Shown here piece by piece: positions 28,400 through 37,273 of a stretch of 56,427 bases of DNA. The translations under genes and the position numbers were made by a program. Each line of letters starts with the position of its first letter. The first letter of the stretch is position 1. Below the pieces are notes generated by a model. It saw only the letters and a program-made list of their open reading frames with translations. It searched no databases and was not told the origin of the DNA. The stretch is from an uncultured Eubacteriales bacterium (GTDB lineage: Bacteria; Bacillota; Clostridia; Saccharofermentanales; Saccharofermentanaceae), in assembly GCA_900317035.1 (NCBI GenBank), contig ONFC01000009.1:1-56427 (forward strand). Direction: 5' to 3'.

Positions 28400-28405
28400 A
28401 GTATA
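28400..28405 (-). promoter_or_regulatory. Possible -10 box for the prs operon
   Basis: TATACT on the minus strand about 43 bases before the ATG; the -35 is unclear in the A-rich sequence upstream. Confidence 0.4.
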
Positions 28406-28532
28406 ACCCTAATTTTTTTATTTTGGTACTGTTATCTTTTGTGAATTATCGTAAAAAAATCTACTGTATATAGGTAAAATGCATATAAAAATCATTTGCG
28501 AAACTATGTTCCTTTTTGAAAAATCAGACTAT

Positions 28533-28541
28533 ATGGTATTA
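28533..28541 (+). promoter_or_regulatory. Extended -10 promoter for ysxC
   Basis: TGG-TATTAT, 27 bases before the start codon, in the ~210-base divergent region shared with the prs operon. TTTTTGAAA upstream could supply a weak -35. The rest of the region is AT-rich without other recognisable sites. Confidence 0.55.
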
Positions 28542-28567
28542 TGTACTGGTATTCAGGGAGGAATGGT

Positions 28568-29182
28568 ATGAGCATACAGTTTCGAAAGACAAATTATTGG
28601 GGCGCAGCTGCAGATCTGGCTTCCTGTCCGCCGCAGGACCGGCCGGAAATAGTTCTTTCCGGTAAGTCTAATGTTGGAAAATCTTCCCTGATCAATGCTC
28701 TTGCTGATAATAGAAAACTAGCCAGAGTCAGTGCCACTCCCGGGAAAACGAGACTTGTCATCTATTTTAATGTTGACGATAAGCTCTATTTTGCTGATCT
28801 TCCTGGGTATGGATATGCCAAGGCGTCCAAAGATGTTAAAGAGAAGTTCAATAAGCTTTGTGACCAGTACTTTACCTCTGGCAGAAGATTCTCGTTAGTT
28901 CTTCATCTTATTGATATCCGTCACGCCCCTTCGGCGGATGATGTTCGCATGCTGGAATACATGAATCAGCAGGAAATTCCGTATTTCCTTGTGTTTACGA
29001 AGTGTGACAAGCTCTCGAAAGCCCAGATCCGAAAGCAGCTTTCCGAGTTTGCGAAAATCCTTGATTTTCATGAAGATGCCAGATGTTATGCTGTTTCTGC
29101 GGAAAAGAAGATCGGACTAGATGATCTTCGAAAGGGGATTGAAGATTTCCTTTTCGATTCATCTGAGGATCAGATAAATTAA
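28568..29182 (+). CDS. ysxC: Ribosome biogenesis GTPase YsxC (EngB)
   Basis: GTPase needed for late assembly of the 50S subunit. 204 residues with all G motifs: G1 SGKSNVGKSS near 30-39, G3 DLPGYG near 76-81, G4 FTKCDKL near 141-147, G5 VSAEKK near 174. Start at ATG 28568 with GGAGG 6 bases upstream. Followed by a perfect palindromic terminator, so it is a single-gene unit. Confidence 0.95.
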   Translation: MSIQFRKTNYWGAAADLASCPPQDRPEIVLSGKSNVGKSSLINALADNRKLARVSATPGKTRLVIYFNVDDKLYFADLPGYGYAKASKDVKEKFNKLCDQYFTSGRRFSLVLHLIDIRHAPSADDVRMLEYMNQQEIPYFLVFTKCDKLSKAQIRKQLSEFAKILDFHEDARCYAVSAEKKIGLDDLRKGIEDFLFDSSEDQIN

Positions 29183-29194
29183 CAAATATCCATC

Positions 29195-29218
29195 AAAAGG
29201 ACGAAATTTCGTCCTTTT
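29195..29218 (+). terminator. Palindromic terminator after ysxC
   Basis: A perfect 24-base inverted repeat, AAAAGGACGAAA and its complement TTTCGTCCTTTT, ends in T-rich sequence and can act on either strand. Confidence 0.75.
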
Positions 29219-29305
29219 GCTACATTTTGTCGAAAAATAACATCCCAAGTTTTCTATCTTACGGATTAGACTCTTCTTAAGAATTTGCACGTTAGGAGAA
29301 AGCGG

Positions 29306-29644
29306 ATGGATGATTTCTTTCCCGGATATGCTGTTTTTAGGCCGAGTAATGGTTTTTCAGTCTGCAAATGGCTTGATATCAGCTTTTCGGTTTTCTTAAA
29401 AAGGCCTTTGGTAAGTATCCTTTTTTCATCACTTACAGGAGCGTATCTAGGCTTTTATTTCACGGCTTTCCTTCGAAGTATGACCGCTGTCGTATATTCG
29501 ATGATTATACTTTTTTCTTTGCTCTGGAGAAGTACGAAAACACGTGAACTTCTGGTAGTTTTTATGAGCGTAGCCGGATTTGCCGTTTTCTTTTCAGTGT
29601 TTGTTATGTGGAAAAACACACTTGATAGTCCTGAAACAGTATAA
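29306..29644 (+). pseudogene. comEC: comEC fragment 1: N-terminal membrane part
   Basis: 112 residues from an ATG with AGGAG 7 bases upstream. It holds two or three membrane segments (LVSILFSSLTGAYLGFYF, VVYSMIILFSLLW, ELLVVFMSVAGFAVFFSVFVM) as at the start of ComEC, the inner-membrane channel for DNA uptake. The frame stops at TAA 29642, while ComEC-like sequence resumes in the next frame. Roughly the first strands of the OB-like domain that should follow the third segment seem to be missing, suggesting a small deletion plus frameshift rather than a single-base sequencing error. This part alone is unlikely to work. Confidence 0.65.
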
Positions 29645-30653
29645 GAATATAGTTCTGCGTCTTGATAATGGTGAAAAAGTGATTTACTTAACCGATCATG
29701 TTTTTGAATATGGTGATGAAGTGGATTTGAGATGCTTTCTGAGACCTATAGTTTCTAAAGGTAATCCCGGGGATTTTGATACTCAGGCATATTATTACCG
29801 GCAGGGAATCGTCCGACAGGCTGATTCTCCTAGCATTGAGCGGGTTCGAAACGGTCGGTTTTCCCTGGTGGATTGGGGATTCCGGTTCGGTAGTAAAGTC
29901 AGGAAAATATTTTACCGTATCTGGCTTGGTGCTACCGGTGAGGAGACGGCCGCTCTTTTATCTGCGCTGATCGTTGGTGATGATTCCAAACTGTCTTCTG
30001 ATGTCAAAAACTCGTTCAAAAAGAGCAATCTTTCGCACATTCTGGTCGTTTCCGGAGCACATGTCGGTTATTTTTCTGCAACTGTCGGAACTATCACTTC
30101 TGTTTTTTTCAAAAATAGAAAGAAAATGATTCTGTTGCCCATATTTTTAGTGCTTTTCGGATTTGTTACCGGCTGGGGCGGATCTGCAGCGCGAAGTATT
30201 TTCTCATATCTTGTAGCCGGCTTTCTCGCAATTGATGAGAAAATGGTTGACCGTTTATCTGTATGTGCTCTAAGTGCGCTGATAATTATGTGTATTGATC
30301 CGTTTGCCGTATTTTCATTGGGGATCCTACTTTCATTTGGTGCGACATTCTCGATCATGTTGTTCCAAAATAGAACAAAGATCAAGGTGAAAAGAGTTTT
30401 CGGGTTTCTCCCGGATGAGCTATGTACGGCCATATCCTGTTTTGTTTGTGCACAGATGGGTATGCTTCCTGTTCTTTTTTTGCTTGGCGGGACGATATCT
30501 TTGAATTCTATGATGGTTGTTCTTTTGGCCGGATTTCCGGCAGAGGTCATATGTAGCTGCGGTTTGGTTCTTACTGTCATCTGCTGCTTTCTTCCCGGTA
30601 TTCTTCATTCCGTTTTGTTTGCTCCGATTTCAGGGATAGTCGAAAATGGCTGA
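29580..30653 (+). pseudogene. comEC: comEC fragment 2: competence domain
   Basis: ComEC homology in this frame begins about 29645 (YKNIVLRLDNGEKVIYL) and runs to the stop at 30651; the first ~20 codons from 29580 are out-of-frame to fragment 1 and probably not real. It carries GNPGDFDTQAYYYRQGI, the competence-domain signature SNLSHILVVSGAHVGYF near 30030, and about six membrane segments. The start of translation is unclear; no ribosome-binding site is evident at 29645. Confidence 0.7.
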
Positions 30654-31584
30654 TTTCGGAGCTTTGGATACATTTGGAAGACTGAAACTCAGACAAATTC
30701 CTGTTTTGATGCTGGTTTTCGTAGTCTGTCTGATCCTTTCAATTCTCATAAGCAGTGGTTTTAAACGTAGAATTATGCTGGTTTTCTCGTTATGTGCGGT
30801 ATCCGGTCTTCTGACACACTCGCTTATCTATCAGGATAACCGGTCGTGTATCTACTTTTTGAATGTTGGTCAGGGGGATTGTGCGCTGATTGTTCATAAT
30901 GATATTTCCATTCTTATAGATGGAGGGAATACCGGGAACGGGGAAACGATTGAAAAAACAATGGACCATCTCAATATCAGCCAAATAGATATTGCTTTTA
31001 TCTCTCATCTGGATACAGATCACTGTGCCGGAATTTTTGAATTGTGGAATAGAAACAAGATCGACAGAATGTTTACTTCATTCTGGAATGAGAGCGATGA
31101 GATGGATCAGCTCAAGAAGAGCGGAATAAAGCTTCCGGAAAATGTCGGAATCCTAACAAAAGGGGATAGGGTCAGGATCGATCAGGATCTATGCTTTGAT
31201 GTTTTGTGGCCTAAAGCTCCATCTGATGGAGGAAATGATGACTCTTTAGTGCTTCTGTGCGAACTTTACAAAACAAAAATACTATTTACGGGAGATATTT
31301 CTATAGAGGCCGAAGAGAAAATGGATAAGTCGCTGATCTGCGATATTGATGTGTTGAAAGTGGCACATCATGGGAGCCGTTTTTCAACTTCGGATTTGTT
31401 CTTGGATGATATAAAAACAGATGCGGCTATCATCAGTGTGGGGTATAATCATTATGGACATCCTTCAAGAGAAGTCCTGAGTCGGCTTGTTTCCCATCAA
31501 GTGGATTACTTTCGGACGGACGAGAATGGGTGCGTTGAACTTAATGTTTCAGATGATGCCTGGAAACTGGATTATTATTTCTAA
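30646..31584 (+). CDS. comEC: comEC fragment 3: C-terminal metallo-beta-lactamase part
   Basis: 312 residues: two membrane segments (about 20-35 and 45-60) and a beta-lactamase-like domain with the metal motif SHLDTDHCAG near 122-131, GDISIEAEE, AHHGSRFS near 242 and a final HYGHPS. In intact ComEC this domain degrades the non-transforming strand. Its ATG overlaps the fragment 2 stop (AAAATGGCTGA) with AGGGA 9 bases upstream, so re-initiation or a +1 frameshift could produce it. Sequence reads smoothly across the join, which suggests the split here is a simple frameshift. Confidence 0.75.
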   Translation: MADFGALDTFGRLKLRQIPVLMLVFVVCLILSILISSGFKRRIMLVFSLCAVSGLLTHSLIYQDNRSCIYFLNVGQGDCALIVHNDISILIDGGNTGNGETIEKTMDHLNISQIDIAFISHLDTDHCAGIFELWNRNKIDRMFTSFWNESDEMDQLKKSGIKLPENVGILTKGDRVRIDQDLCFDVLWPKAPSDGGNDDSLVLLCELYKTKILFTGDISIEAEEKMDKSLICDIDVLKVAHHGSRFSTSDLFLDDIKTDAAIISVGYNHYGHPSREVLSRLVSHQVDYFRTDENGCVELNVSDDAWKLDYYF

Positions 31585-31596
31585 ACGTGAGGAACC

Positions 31597-32640
31597 ATGG
31601 CTAAACAGGAAAAAAACAGTAATTGGAAGAATTATGCAGATATTGTCGCTGACATTAAGAACGATTCTCCTTCGAGGATCTATCTTATCTCCGGCGAAGA
31701 GAAGTATCTTGTCGATAAAATTGTTGCCGAAATGAAGAAAAGGTGGATCGCTTCCGGTGCGGAGAGTCTGGATTTTTATCTTAAAGATCAGTCAAATTCC
31801 GATCTGCCGATCGATGAATTTCAGTCCCTGGCCGGAACTCCTCCGTTCCTTTCCCGGCTTCGAATGACAGTAATTCGGAATACAGGACTGTTCTCTACAA
31901 AATCACCATCAGTATCTGCAGATGTTGAACGATGGAAAGCAGCTATCAGCGCGGTTCCTGAATTTGCTCTGGTGGTTTTTGTTGAAGATAAAGTCGACAA
32001 ACGGAAAAAACAGCTGCTTGAGGCGGTTTCTTCAGTAGGAACCCTGGCTGAGTTAAATTTTCAGGATGAAGAGATGCTGGCCAAGTGGATCAAGTCATCT
32101 CTTGCCAGAAAGAATATCAATATTCCGGCAAATTGTGTTTCCAGCCTGATCAGCCGTACAGATTCTTCCATGCGGATGATTGAGAATGAAGTTACGAAGA
32201 TCATGCTTTATTGCGAAAACAAAGATGTTCATCAGCTTGATCTTAATCTTCTGAATCGGCTTTCTATCCCGGATGTCCATGCTTCTGTCTTCAATATGAC
32301 AGATGCGATCGGTCAGAAACAGCCCGGACGTGCTTTAGAGATCATGAACGATCTGATTATTCTAAAGGAAGCGATCCCGAAGATAAGGCTTATGCTGGCA
32401 AGGCATATCCGCCATCTTATCTGTGCCAAGGAACTCGGAAATGCTTCTGAAATTGCTTCAAGGCTGAAAGTTCAGCCATTTGTAGCTAGAAACCTTGTTT
32501 CCCAGTCCCGTGGATTCACGCTCCAGCAATTGGAGAAAATCTATTTTCTCTGTTTTGAGTCTGACCAGTGGGTAAAGACCGGAAAAATGGATGACCGGAT
32601 GTCGATGGAAGTATTGTTATCCGCCTGTGGTCAGGTATGA
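31597..32640 (+). CDS. holA: DNA polymerase III delta subunit
   Basis: Clamp-loader subunit that opens the beta clamp. 347 residues: N-terminal AAA+-like fold beginning YLISGEEKYLVDKIVAEMKK near residues 28-47 without a functional Walker A, FLSRLRMTVIRNTG near 85, and a helical C-terminal collar domain (IPKIRLMLARHIRHLI near 261). holA directly after comEC is a common Firmicutes order, which supports both calls. GAGG is 6 bases before the ATG. Confidence 0.92.
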   Translation: MAKQEKNSNWKNYADIVADIKNDSPSRIYLISGEEKYLVDKIVAEMKKRWIASGAESLDFYLKDQSNSDLPIDEFQSLAGTPPFLSRLRMTVIRNTGLFSTKSPSVSADVERWKAAISAVPEFALVVFVEDKVDKRKKQLLEAVSSVGTLAELNFQDEEMLAKWIKSSLARKNINIPANCVSSLISRTDSSMRMIENEVTKIMLYCENKDVHQLDLNLLNRLSIPDVHASVFNMTDAIGQKQPGRALEIMNDLIILKEAIPKIRLMLARHIRHLICAKELGNASEIASRLKVQPFVARNLVSQSRGFTLQQLEKIYFLCFESDQWVKTGKMDDRMSMEVLLSACGQV

Positions 32641-32647
32641 TTTGTAA

Positions 32648-32676
32648 TTGACGGAATATAGGAATTAAGATAGAAT
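32648..32676 (+). promoter_or_regulatory. Sigma-A-type promoter for icd
   Basis: TTGACG (32648-32653), 17-base spacer, TAGAAT (32671-32676), 32 bases before the icd start codon. Confidence 0.75.
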
Positions 32677-32708
32677 CAATTGGTATTTTACGAAATGCGG
32701 AGGATAAG

Positions 32709-33908
32709 ATGAGTAAAATTCAAATGAAAACGCCACTCGTTGAGATGGATGGCGATGAAATGACACGAATCATCTGGAAGCAGATCAAGGATATCGTCAT
32801 TGAACCTTTTGTGGATCTGAAGACAGAGTATTTTGATCTGGGACTGCCTCATCGTGATGAAACTGACGATCAGGTAACAATCGATGCTGCCAACCGTACC
32901 GTTGAACTCGGCGTTGCAGTTAAGTGTGCCACAATCACTCCAAACGCACAGCGTATGGATGAGTATAAGCTTAAGCAGATGTGGAAGAGCCCGAACGGTA
33001 CGATCCGTGCGATCATGGACGGTACGGTCTTCCGTGCGCCGATCCTCGTAAAAGGTATTTCTCCTTTTGTTTCCTGCTGGAAGAAGCCGATCACTTTAGC
33101 ACGTCATGCTTATGGTGATGTATATCGTGATGCTGAAATGTATGTGTCCGGTCCGGCAACAGCCGAGCTGGTCGTAACTTATGAAGACGGAAGAAAAGAA
33201 GTTAAGAAGATCCATGACTTTAAAGGCCCGGGCGTAATCGAGGGAATGCATAACCTTGATGCTTCCATCGAGGCATTTGCCCGTTCCTGCTTTATGTATG
33301 CTTTAGATATTAAGCAGGATCTCTGGTTTGCTACAAAAGATACCATCTCTAAGGTATATGATCATCGCTTCAAGGATATCTTCCAGGAGATCTTTGATAA
33401 GGAGTTCAAGGATAAGTTTGAAGAAGCAGGTATTACTTACTTCTATACACTTATCGATGATGCAGTTGCCCGTGTCATGCGTTCTGAGGGCGGTATGCTC
33501 TGGGCCTGCAAGAACTATGACGGCGACGTAATGTCCGACATGGTAGCTTCTGCCTGCGGCAGCCTTGCTATGATGACTTCTGTTCTTGTTTCTCCGTCTG
33601 GGAAATATGAATTTGAAGCCGCTCATGGTACTGTTACAAGACACTATTACCGTTATCTCAAGGGCGAGATGACTTCCACAAACCCGATGGCGACGCTTTT
33701 TGCATGGACCGGTGCTCTTCGTAAGAGAGGTCAGTTAGATGACCTTCCGGATCTGGTTGATTTTGCCGACCGTCTGGAGAAAGCATCGATCGATACGATC
33801 GAAGAGGGCGTTATTACCGGTGATCTCAATGCCCTTATGGATCACCCGAATAAAAAAGTTGTTGATACAACGGCATTTTTACAGGCTATTGCCGAAAAAC
33901 TTAACTGA
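32709..33908 (+). CDS. icd: NADP-dependent isocitrate dehydrogenase, eukaryote-like subfamily
   Basis: Oxidative decarboxylation of isocitrate to 2-oxoglutarate. 399 residues; the start [22 protein letters not shown] and [21 protein letters not shown] near 97 belong to the homodimeric type II family of eukaryotes and some anaerobes, not the Bacillus/E. coli type. The metal-binding aspartates ([14 protein letters not shown] near 252; [12 protein letters not shown] near 274) and the NADP loop with [10 protein letters not shown] near 310 are intact. No other TCA-cycle gene is nearby, so it likely supplies 2-oxoglutarate for glutamate. GGAGG precedes the ATG. Confidence 0.95.
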   Translation: MSKIQMKTPLVEMDGDEMTRIIWKQIKDIVIEPFVDLKTEYFDLGLPHRDETDDQVTIDAANRTVELGVAVKCATITPNAQRMDEYKLKQMWKSPNGTIRAIMDGTVFRAPILVKGISPFVSCWKKPITLARHAYGDVYRDAEMYVSGPATAELVVTYEDGRKEVKKIHDFKGPGVIEGMHNLDASIEAFARSCFMYALDIKQDLWFATKDTISKVYDHRFKDIFQEIFDKEFKDKFEEAGITYFYTLIDDAVARVMRSEGGMLWACKNYDGDVMSDMVASACGSLAMMTSVLVSPSGKYEFEAAHGTVTRHYYRYLKGEMTSTNPMATLFAWTGALRKRGQLDDLPDLVDFADRLEKASIDTIEEGVITGDLNALMDHPNKKVVDTTAFLQAIAEKLN

Positions 33909-33923
33909 TCTGGAGGATTCTAT

Positions 33924-34445
33924 ATGAGCTATTTTGAGGATTGGACCAAGCACTCTGAAACGGTCGAAAATGAAAACGATTATAAGGCATATATTTCTAA
34001 GTACTACGAGCTTGAGAAAAATGCATATGATGCTATTCTGACGAAGTATCCGGACAATGAGGATCTTCTCAATGGTAAAGCTGTTGATCTTGCTGAGAAG
34101 CTCGGCTTCGGCAAGAACGAGATGGAGATCTTCGTAGGTTTCCTCGAGGGAGTCAGCACCAGTCTTACGGAGGAGTATGATTATAAGTCCGTTACGGATG
34201 ATTCTGATGTTTCTTTGAAGATCGACTACGAAAAGCTCTATTACAATATGCGCGATGCGAAGGCAGAGTGGCTTTACTCTTTGAAGAGCTGGAATAACGT
34301 TCTTTCTGAGGAGAAGATGCAGGAGATCACGAAAAAGTATCGTGAAGATAATATCGCACATGTCGAGAAGATCGGCAGAAATGATCCGTGTCCGTGCGGA
34401 AGCGGCAAAAAGTATAAGAAGTGCTGCGGAAAGAAAGAGAACTAA
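33924..34445 (+). CDS. Small helical protein with SecA-type SEC-C zinc motif
   Basis: 173 residues. About 145 residues of charged, mostly helical sequence of unknown family precede a C-terminal zinc motif [18 protein letters not shown] that is almost identical to the C-terminus of SecA in this genome, even at DNA level. In SecA that motif binds zinc and SecB or ribosomes; in free-standing proteins its role is unknown. It has GGAGG 8 bases upstream, follows icd by 15 bases, and ends before a long terminator hairpin. Confidence 0.85.
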   Translation: MSYFEDWTKHSETVENENDYKAYISKYYELEKNAYDAILTKYPDNEDLLNGKAVDLAEKLGFGKNEMEIFVGFLEGVSTSLTEEYDYKSVTDDSDVSLKIDYEKLYYNMRDAKAEWLYSLKSWNNVLSEEKMQEITKKYREDNIAHVEKIGRNDPCPCGSGKKYKKCCGKKEN

Positions 34446-34508
34446 TATTTTTCTTTAAAACTTAATATGTTGATATTTGGGCTTATGGCCCGTTAGTATC
34501 GGTTTTGA

Positions 34509-34563
34509 CCCGACTATGAGATCGAATTGTATGACATTCAATTCTCGTAGTCGGGATTTTTTT
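34509..34563 (+). terminator. Long hairpin terminator between the SEC-C gene and radC
   Basis: A 13-bp stem with one G-T pair (CCCGACTATGAGA at 34509-34521 with TCTCGTAGTCGGG at 34543-34555) encloses a second complement (GAATTG/CAATTC) and ends in seven T. The stretch before it (34446-34508) holds a small GGGC/GCCC hairpin but no riboswitch I recognise. Confidence 0.8.
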
Positions 34564-34583
34564 GCGTAAAGGAGGTGAGAATA

Positions 34584-35279
34584 ATGAAAATCAGTGAGCT
34601 TCATCCATCACTAAGACCATATGAAAGGCTTGAGACGTATGGTGCTGAAGCATTGTCTGACGAAGAACTGATTGCGATAGTGATCCGAAATGGATCAAAA
34701 GGAAAATCGTCAAAGGATATTGCATCACAGTTACTGTCAAATAGTGATAATCCGGATGGATTATGTGGCCTGTATAAGCTTTCTTTAAAAGAGCTTTCTG
34801 AGCAGGAAGGTGTTGGAAGAGTGAAAGCTATTGTCCTTAAGGCTTGTCTTGAACTTGGAAGAAGAAGCGTTCTGACTTATGGATGCAATAACAGGCTTCA
34901 GTTTCTGACAAGTGAAATAGCAGAAGCTTTTTTTGAGGAGAAGATGGCATTCCTCGAAACTGAGGAAGTTCAGATAGCGCTTCTTGATAACCGGCAATGC
35001 CTTATATCACATCATGTTATCTGTAAGGGCAGTGTAAATGGAGTTGGGCTTTGTTTTCGTGAGTTGTTCAGAATGGCTGTGAAAGCCAATGCTTCCGGAT
35101 TGATCCTGGCCCATAATCATCCCGGCGGGGATCCTACTCCGAGTGAAGAGGACATTGAAACGACAGCAAAACTTATAAACAGCGGAAAACTTATCGGAAT
35201 CAGTGTGGTAGATCATATCATTATCGGTCGCGGGATTTCGTTCAGTATGTTGAAGAATGGATTAATGGAGGAGAACTAA
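34584..35279 (+). CDS. radC: RadC/JAB-domain protein
   Basis: 231 residues: N-terminal helix-hairpin-helix (GAEALSDEELIAIVIRNGSKGKS near 17-40, LSEQEGVGRVKAIVLKA near 70) and a C-terminal JAB/MPN domain with the metal motif AHNHPGGDPTPSEED near 174-188. RadC was once linked to DNA repair, but its real function is unsettled. GGAGGTGA lies 6 bases before the ATG. In Clostridia radC is the usual first gene of the mreBCD cluster, as here. Confidence 0.93.
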   Translation: MKISELHPSLRPYERLETYGAEALSDEELIAIVIRNGSKGKSSKDIASQLLSNSDNPDGLCGLYKLSLKELSEQEGVGRVKAIVLKACLELGRRSVLTYGCNNRLQFLTSEIAEAFFEEKMAFLETEEVQIALLDNRQCLISHHVICKGSVNGVGLCFRELFRMAVKANASGLILAHNHPGGDPTPSEEDIETTAKLINSGKLIGISVVDHIIIGRGISFSMLKNGLMEEN

Positions 35280-35280
35280 A

Positions 35281-36225
35281 ATGACAAATGAGAAGAGTAC
35301 GGTAATAAATAAACTGACATTTACGGATTTTATGCGGGCATTTCGCGCACAATACAATTACGGTAACACGGAATTGAAAGATTACATGATCGCGGAACAG
35401 GTTGTTCACAAGAATAATAAAAATCTTCATGGAATCATCATAAGAAAACCGGGAACCAGAATTGCTCCTGTGTTCTACTATGAAGACTTTTATGACGCCT
35501 ATAAAAAAGGGGCTACCATTGAAGAATGTGTTTCTAAAATGATTGATTTTGTCGCCGGAAGAGACTTTTCCAATGAGTGTCTGGGTGAGATTTTTTCTTC
35601 GTGGGAGAGTGTAAAAGACAAATTAATCGTTAAACTTATCAATTTCAGCAAGAATAAGAGTCAGCTGTTATCTCTCCCATATCGGGTATTCGGTGACATG
35701 GCCGTTGTAGTCCAAATCTATCTTGATGATCCATCAATCGGGAAAGGTGCTGTTATGGTCGACATGAATCTTCTTGAGATATGGAAAAAGAATGATAGAC
35801 AATTGTTCGATACAGCTTTTGAGAATATGAAGCAATATCGCATAAAGGCAATCAATCTGCTCGATTTTGATATGGATGAGAAGATGAAAGATAAAGATTC
35901 ACCTGAAATCTATGTAGTTTCATATGATGCGCCATTCCCGGGAGCATCAGCTTTGCTGCAAACACAGTATTTAAAGAGCTTTGCGATAATGAAGGAATCG
36001 GATTTTTACGTGCTTCCTGTTTCTGTTCATGAAGTGCTTTTGATCCAGAAAAAGAAAAATATAGTGGATGATATGCTTTTTGGCATGCTTCAGGGGATTA
36101 ATTCCGACGAAAATCTGGCGGATAATATGCTGTCAGATGAAGTGCTTTATCTTAGCCGTGAATCGGACAATATTGAGTATCTTCTAGGCGGAAAAGAAGT
36201 AGTGATGGTGGATCCGTTCGCGTAG
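35281..36225 (+). CDS. DUF5688-like protein of unknown function
   Basis: 314 residues, soluble, 1 base after the radC stop. The text resembles DUF5688 proteins of Lachnospiraceae: an N-terminal helix with NYGNTELKDYMIAEQVV, then GIIIRKPGTRIAPVFYYEDFYDAYKKG near 54-78, and a C-terminal part with SFAIMKESDFYVLPVSVHEVLLI near 232-255 (family members end with a SDFYVLPSSVHEV-type stretch). No catalytic motif is visible. It sits where mreB is normally found between radC and mreC. Family call moderate. Confidence 0.7.
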   Translation: MTNEKSTVINKLTFTDFMRAFRAQYNYGNTELKDYMIAEQVVHKNNKNLHGIIIRKPGTRIAPVFYYEDFYDAYKKGATIEECVSKMIDFVAGRDFSNECLGEIFSSWESVKDKLIVKLINFSKNKSQLLSLPYRVFGDMAVVVQIYLDDPSIGKGAVMVDMNLLEIWKKNDRQLFDTAFENMKQYRIKAINLLDFDMDEKMKDKDSPEIYVVSYDAPFPGASALLQTQYLKSFAIMKESDFYVLPVSVHEVLLIQKKKNIVDDMLFGMLQGINSDENLADNMLSDEVLYLSRESDNIEYLLGGKEVVMVDPFA

Positions 36226-36259
36226 ATTCAGCTATGGTTTAACATGGCAGGGGAAATTG

Positions 36260-36268
36260 TGGTATACT
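36260..36268 (+). promoter_or_regulatory. Extended -10 promoter for the mreCD-mrdA genes
   Basis: TGG-TATACT lies 30 bases before the mreC TTG start. TTTAAC at 36238-36243 is a possible but over-spaced -35 (19 bases). Confidence 0.55.
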
Positions 36269-36298
36269 TTACAAAAGTTTGCTGTGGAGGATGCTGTA

Positions 36299-37273
36299 TT
36301 GAGACGCTTGTTTGAAAATAAACTTCTGGCACTGGTTTTGACGACCATATTGCTGGTTTCATTCATTATTCTCAGTGCGATACCCGGCAGTCCGCTGGCT
36401 GGTGCCACAAAACCCCTGTCATTTATTGTTGATCCGATTCAGTCAGTCTTCCAGAAAATCGGAACTAAGCTATCGGATTTTTATTCTGCAATTGCAGATG
36501 GTATGGAGATCCGTAAAGAAAACGAGCGCCTTAAAGAAGAAATTGCTGAGTTGGAATACAAGGTTCAGCAGGGAGAAGAAGCCCGTATTCGATGGGAAGA
36601 ACTGAAGAGTGCTTTTCAGATACAGGATACATTTGAAAACTATCATATTCGCGGAGCTTCCGTACTTACCCGTGAATCCGATGAGTGGTTTTCTGTTATC
36701 CGTATCAATGTTGGTACACATTCCGGCATTGACACATCTACCGGATCTTATGCGGTTGTAGACGCCCGTATGCACCTTGTGGGACGTGTAATGTCAACAG
36801 ATCTGGATTCATCGAAGATCTTACCTCTCCTTCATGAAGGTTTTACGGTCAGTGCTAAGGTGAATGAGGTGAACGGAGCGACTGTAATTGTTTCAGGAGA
36901 TATCATTCTAAAGAATCAGGGCCTTTGCGTGGTAAGCAGGATCCCTTCTAATATTGTATTAAAGCCTGGTACGGAACTGGTTACAAGTGGTGAGGGAGGT
37001 CTTTTCCCCGCAGGTATTCCAATCGGTGTTATTGAGAGTTTTGATAATTCCGACCCGGATAATCTGAAGGCGACTATGCGTCCTTATGTATCTTTATCCG
37101 ATATTAAAGACGTTTTCATCATGGTACCGAATACTGAAGAGGATATAGAGAATACTGAAAATCAGCAGACATCACTGACGGCGCCTACATCAGTTGTGCC
37201 GCCGGAATCAGCTGATCCTAAAGAATCTGAAGTTGAAAGCACACCGCAAGCATCCGGAGAAGGTGCGGCATGA
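36299..37273 (+). CDS. mreC: Rod-shape protein MreC
   Basis: 324 residues: short cytosolic N-terminus, one membrane segment near 8-28 (KLLALVLTTILLVSFIILSAI), a coiled coil near 60-95 (RKENERLKEEIAELEYKVQQ), then the periplasm-side beta domain (VIRINVGTHSGIDTSTGSYAVV near 126) and a Ser/Thr/Glu-rich tail of about 45 residues. MreC links wall synthases to the cell-shape machinery. The start is likely TTG 36299, with GGAGG 8 bases upstream; the longer frame from an ATG at 36257 has no ribosome-binding site and overlaps the promoter. mreB is not upstream. Overlaps mreD by ATGA. Confidence 0.92.
   Translation: MRRLFENKLLALVLTTILLVSFIILSAIPGSPLAGATKPLSFIVDPIQSVFQKIGTKLSDFYSAIADGMEIRKENERLKEEIAELEYKVQQGEEARIRWEELKSAFQIQDTFENYHIRGASVLTRESDEWFSVIRINVGTHSGIDTSTGSYAVVDARMHLVGRVMSTDLDSSKILPLLHEGFTVSAKVNEVNGATVIVSGDIILKNQGLCVVSRIPSNIVLKPGTELVTSGEGGLFPAGIPIGVIESFDNSDPDNLKATMRPYVSLSDIKDVFIMVPNTEEDIENTENQQTSLTAPTSVVPPESADPKESEVESTPQASGEGAA

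Noticed and set aside
34446-34583. Riboswitch or attenuator before radC
   Set aside because: The stretch explains itself as a terminator hairpin for the preceding gene; no known aptamer core was seen.
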